This document shows positions 41,785 through 44,203 of a DNA stretch of 44,203 bases, piece by piece. The position numbers were made by a program, and so were the translations under genes. The notes under the pieces are model-generated. The model did no database searches, had not been told where the DNA came from, and saw nothing but the letters and a program-made list of their open reading frames with translations. Source of the stretch: Paracoccaceae bacterium (GTDB taxonomy: Bacteria; Pseudomonadota; Alphaproteobacteria; Rhodobacterales; Rhodobacteraceae); the NCBI GenBank assembly GCA_030148745.1, contig JASBSV010000002.1, positions 1-44,203 of the forward strand. Direction: 5' to 3'. Within the stretch, counting starts at the first letter, position 1. Each line of letters starts with the position of its first letter.

Positions 41785-43584
41785 ATGGACGATCAGAACA
41801 AGAACCTCATACTGGCGACGGCGCTCAGCTTTCTGGTAATCCTCGGATGGTTCATCATGTTCCCACCGCAGGATCAGGCAGTCGATCCCAACGCAGCCAC
41901 CCAGAGCACTGCAACTACGCCCGCGCCCAGCGCCGCCAAAGCGCCGCCAAGCCTGGCCTCGCCCGCTGAAACGCGCACCGCGGCCTTGGCCGAAGGGGTC
42001 CGGGTGCCGATCGACTCCGATCAGCTGACGGGTTCGATCTCATTGACCGGCGGTCGCATCGACGATCTGTCGCTCAAGGCCTACCGCAAGACGCTTGAGC
42101 CGGACAGCGGCATCGTCACCCTTCTGTCGCCGGTGGGCAGTGATGAGGCCTATTATACGCTTTATGGCTGGTCCCCATCGGGCGATCTGGCGTTTGAGGA
42201 TGTCCCCGGCCCGAACACCACCTGGTCGGTCGAAAGTGGTACGACCCTGACACCCGGCACGCCGATCACCCTTGTGTGGAAAAACGGCAAGGGCCTGACA
42301 TTCCGGCGCACGATCTCGGTCGATAAGGAATTCATGTTCACGATCAACCAGTCGGTCGAAAATACCGGCGCCAAACCGCAGAAGATGGCGCCTTATGGTG
42401 TTGTCGTGCGCCATGGCGTACCCAAGAACCTCAAGGGCTTTTTCATCATCCACGAAGGCGCCATCCGCATGTCGGACGGCAGTCTGGAAGAGACCAGTTA
42501 CAAAGATATGCGCAAGCTGGACTATGTCGATCGCGAGGCGGCCAATGCCGAGGTGATCGATGTTAAGAAAAACGGCTGGATCGGCTTTACCGACCACTAT
42601 TGGATGACCACGCTGGTACCGACGCCCGGTCAGGGCTTTACCTCGGTCGAGAAATACTCAGCCAAGCAGGACATCTTCCAGACCGAAGCCCGGCTTCCGA
42701 CGATGACAGTGGCCCCGGGCGAGACGGCCAATGCCACGTCACAGCTTTTTGCCGGCGCCAAGGTCTGGGGCACGATCCGCAGCTATCAGAACAACGATGG
42801 TATTCAGGGCTTTATCGACAGCATCGACTGGGGCTGGTTCTTTTTCCTGACAAAACCGATCTTCTTTGCGCTTCACACGCTGAACGGAATGATTGGCAAC
42901 ATGGGCTGGTCGATCATCGCGCTGACATTGCTGATCAAGGCGATCGTGCTACCACTGGCGTTCAAATCCTATGTCTCGATGGCGAAGATGAAAGAACTTC
43001 AGCCGCAAATGGAAAAGCTTAAGGAAAAGGCGGGGGACGACCGCCAGAAGCTGCAACAGGAAATGATGGCGCTATACAAGCGTGAAAAGGTCAATCCTGC
43101 CTCGGGCTGTCTGCCGATCCTGTTGCAGGTTCCGATCTTCTTCTCTCTTTACAAGGTGATCTTTGTCACGATTGAACTGCGTCAGGCGCCATGGATCGGC
43201 TGGATTCGCGACCTTTCGGCACCCGATCCGTCATCGCTCTATAATTTCTGGGGTCTGGCACCCTGGCCCGCGCCCGAACCGGGCACGACACTGGCGCTGA
43301 TCTTTATCGGCATCCTGCCGCTAATCCTTGGTATTTCGATGTGGCTTCAGCAAAAGCTGAACCCGGCGCCCACAGACCCGACTCAGGCCATGGTCTTTGC
43401 CTGGATGCCGTGGGTGTTCATGTTCATGCTTGGCCGGTTTGCCAGTGGTCTGGTGCTTTACTGGATCGCCAACAACACGATCACTTTCATCCAGCAATAT
43501 GCGATCATGCGCAGCCAGGGGTATAAACCGGATGTCTTCGGAAACATCGTGGGCAGCTTCAAGCGCAAGGCCAAGCCAAAGTGA
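41785..43584 (+). CDS. yidC: Membrane protein insertase YidC
   Basis: A 599-residue YidC/Oxa1 insertase of the Gram-negative type. TM1 (LILATALSFLVILGWFIMF, about 8-26) is followed by a large periplasmic beta-domain (about 65-345), then a C-terminal five-helix core: IIALTLLIKAIVLPLAFKSY, a cytoplasmic coiled hairpin (MEKLKEKAGDDRQKLQQEMM), PASGCLPILLQVPIFFSLY. ATG 41785 is chosen over an upstream TTG at 41734 because the family begins MDDQNKN. It inserts membrane proteins, including F0 subunit c, with or without SecYEG. Confidence 0.97.
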   Translation: MDDQNKNLILATALSFLVILGWFIMFPPQDQAVDPNAATQSTATTPAPSAAKAPPSLASPAETRTAALAEGVRVPIDSDQLTGSISLTGGRIDDLSLKAYRKTLEPDSGIVTLLSPVGSDEAYYTLYGWSPSGDLAFEDVPGPNTTWSVESGTTLTPGTPITLVWKNGKGLTFRRTISVDKEFMFTINQSVENTGAKPQKMAPYGVVVRHGVPKNLKGFFIIHEGAIRMSDGSLEETSYKDMRKLDYVDREAANAEVIDVKKNGWIGFTDHYWMTTLVPTPGQGFTSVEKYSAKQDIFQTEARLPTMTVAPGETANATSQLFAGAKVWGTIRSYQNNDGIQGFIDSIDWGWFFFLTKPIFFALHTLNGMIGNMGWSIIALTLLIKAIVLPLAFKSYVSMAKMKELQPQMEKLKEKAGDDRQKLQQEMMALYKREKVNPASGCLPILLQVPIFFSLYKVIFVTIELRQAPWIGWIRDLSAPDPSSLYNFWGLAPWPAPEPGTTLALIFIGILPLILGISMWLQQKLNPAPTDPTQAMVFAWMPWVFMFMLGRFASGLVLYWIANNTITFIQQYAIMRSQGYKPDVFGNIVGSFKRKAKPK

Positions 43585-44203
43585 CGGTGCGCGTCGCACA
43601 TATCTTCCGGCATCCGATCAAATCGCATGGCCGCGAAGAGATAGGCGCGGTGCAGCTGACTGCAGGGCAGACCATCCCATGGGACCGGCGCTGGGCAGTG
43701 GCGCATGAGGCGGCGAAAGCGGACGGCACGAAATGGGCCGTCTGCGCCAATTTTTCGCGCGGCTCCAAGGCGCCCGCGCTGATGGCGATCAATGCCGAGG
43801 CCGACGAACAGGCCGGAACCGTGACGCTAAGCCACCCTAAGCTTGACCCGCTGACCTTCGATCCCGACCGCGAGGCCGAGCGCCTGCTGAGCTGGGTGCG
43901 TCCGCTGATGCCCGAAGGTCGCGCGCAATCGGCCCGGATTATCCGCGTCGAAGGTCGCGGGATGACCGACACGCCCTACCCGTCGGTTTCGATCAATTCG
44001 CTGGCCTCTCTGGCCGAGGTCGGCGCACGCGCTGGGTGCGAATTGTCGCCGCTGCGCTGGCGCGGAAATATCTGGCTGGACGGTCTGGAGGCGTGGGAGG
44101 AGTTTTCCTGGCTGGACCGGACCATCGCCATCGGCGAGGCCGAGATCACGATCCGCGAGCGGATCCGCCGCTGCCTGGCCACCTCGGCAAACCCTGAAAC
44201 CGG
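43581..44203 (+). CDS. MOSC domain protein (3' end outside window)
   Basis: At least 207 residues, cut by the right edge. The start GTG overlaps the yidC stop (GTGA); a second GTG is at 43587. The first half resembles the MOSC N-terminal beta-barrel domain (VAHIFRHPIKSHG), and the last visible part (RIRRCLATSANPETG) carries the conserved Cys of the MOSC domain (RCxxTxxNPxTG), where the sulfur carrier or substrate is bound in molybdenum-cofactor-related enzymes. The actual substrate is unknown. In related genomes I recall yidC, MOSC, engB and argB in a row. Confidence 0.88.
   Translation, partial: MTVRVAHIFRHPIKSHGREEIGAVQLTAGQTIPWDRRWAVAHEAAKADGTKWAVCANFSRGSKAPALMAINAEADEQAGTVTLSHPKLDPLTFDPDREAERLLSWVRPLMPEGRAQSARIIRVEGRGMTDTPYPSVSINSLASLAEVGARAGCELSPLRWRGNIWLDGLEAWEEFSWLDRTIAIGEAEITIRERIRRCLATSANPET

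Overview
The window reads as a chromosomal segment of a GC-rich alphaproteobacterium of the Rhodobacterales (Roseobacter group or a close relative). The evidence is a separate F0 ATP synthase operon with both b and b' subunits, a MipZ-type division ATPase, a Branch/DUF5928 glycosyltransferase, a MoxR/DUF58/BatA-DUF4159 cluster, DUF1285 and zf-CHCC proteins, and dispersed intergenic repeats of the CCTCCGGCGGGAGTATTT type. I see no phage, transposase, plasmid or CRISPR sequence. The DNA is dense with ordinary genes, most of them coupled by 4-base stop/start overlaps.

Layout. 1-3.1 kb: a minus-strand cluster MoxR, DUF58, BatA/DUF4159 (cut by the window edge), divergent from a DUF1285 gene. 3.9-8.6 kb: a hydroxypyruvate isomerase-like gene convergent with a crotonase-fold gene, then polA and a small zinc-finger gene. 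8.7-12.7 kb: an ABC ATPase without a permease, HIT and GT14/DUF5928 genes, and a divergent sulfotransferase. 12.8-18.4 kb: an adenosine-kinase-like PfkB gene coupled to nth, divergent from an Ada-like methyltransferase gene, then an OmpA-type lipoprotein, a FadR-type regulator and an HWE hybrid histidine kinase. 18.7-21.4 kb: the F0 operon atpI-B-E-F'-F with a recognisable promoter and terminator. 21.5-25.5 kb: ArsR, EamA and LysR genes, mtfA and azoR.

25.8-32.4 kb is the translation and secretion block ffh, rpsP, rimM, trmD, rplS, rpmE. It is interrupted by an acetyltransferase, a chorismate mutase, bluB and a second sulfotransferase-like gene. 32.5-37.9 kb holds mipZ, an unknown small membrane protein, tRNA-Arg(ACG), an orphan histidine kinase, and a pair made of a flavin disulfide oxidoreductase and a TVP38/TMEM64 membrane protein. 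38.1-44.2 kb is the rpmH-rnpA-yidD-yidC block, with ttcA and a degenerate-GGDEF/EAL gene inserted before yidC and a MOSC gene (cut by the window edge) after it.

No complete new defence or mobile system is visible. The most interesting items are: a multi-hairpin RNA candidate directly upstream of ffh; two hairpins upstream of the HWE kinase that could be a small RNA; the metabolic and sulfotransferase genes lodged inside ribosomal operons; the GT14/sulfotransferase neighbourhood; the TVP38-oxidoreductase pair with a His-to-Tyr change at the usual catalytic site; and several inverted repeats that look like operators or dispersed terminator-like elements. All assignments come from reading the sequence and recalling family features; no search was run.
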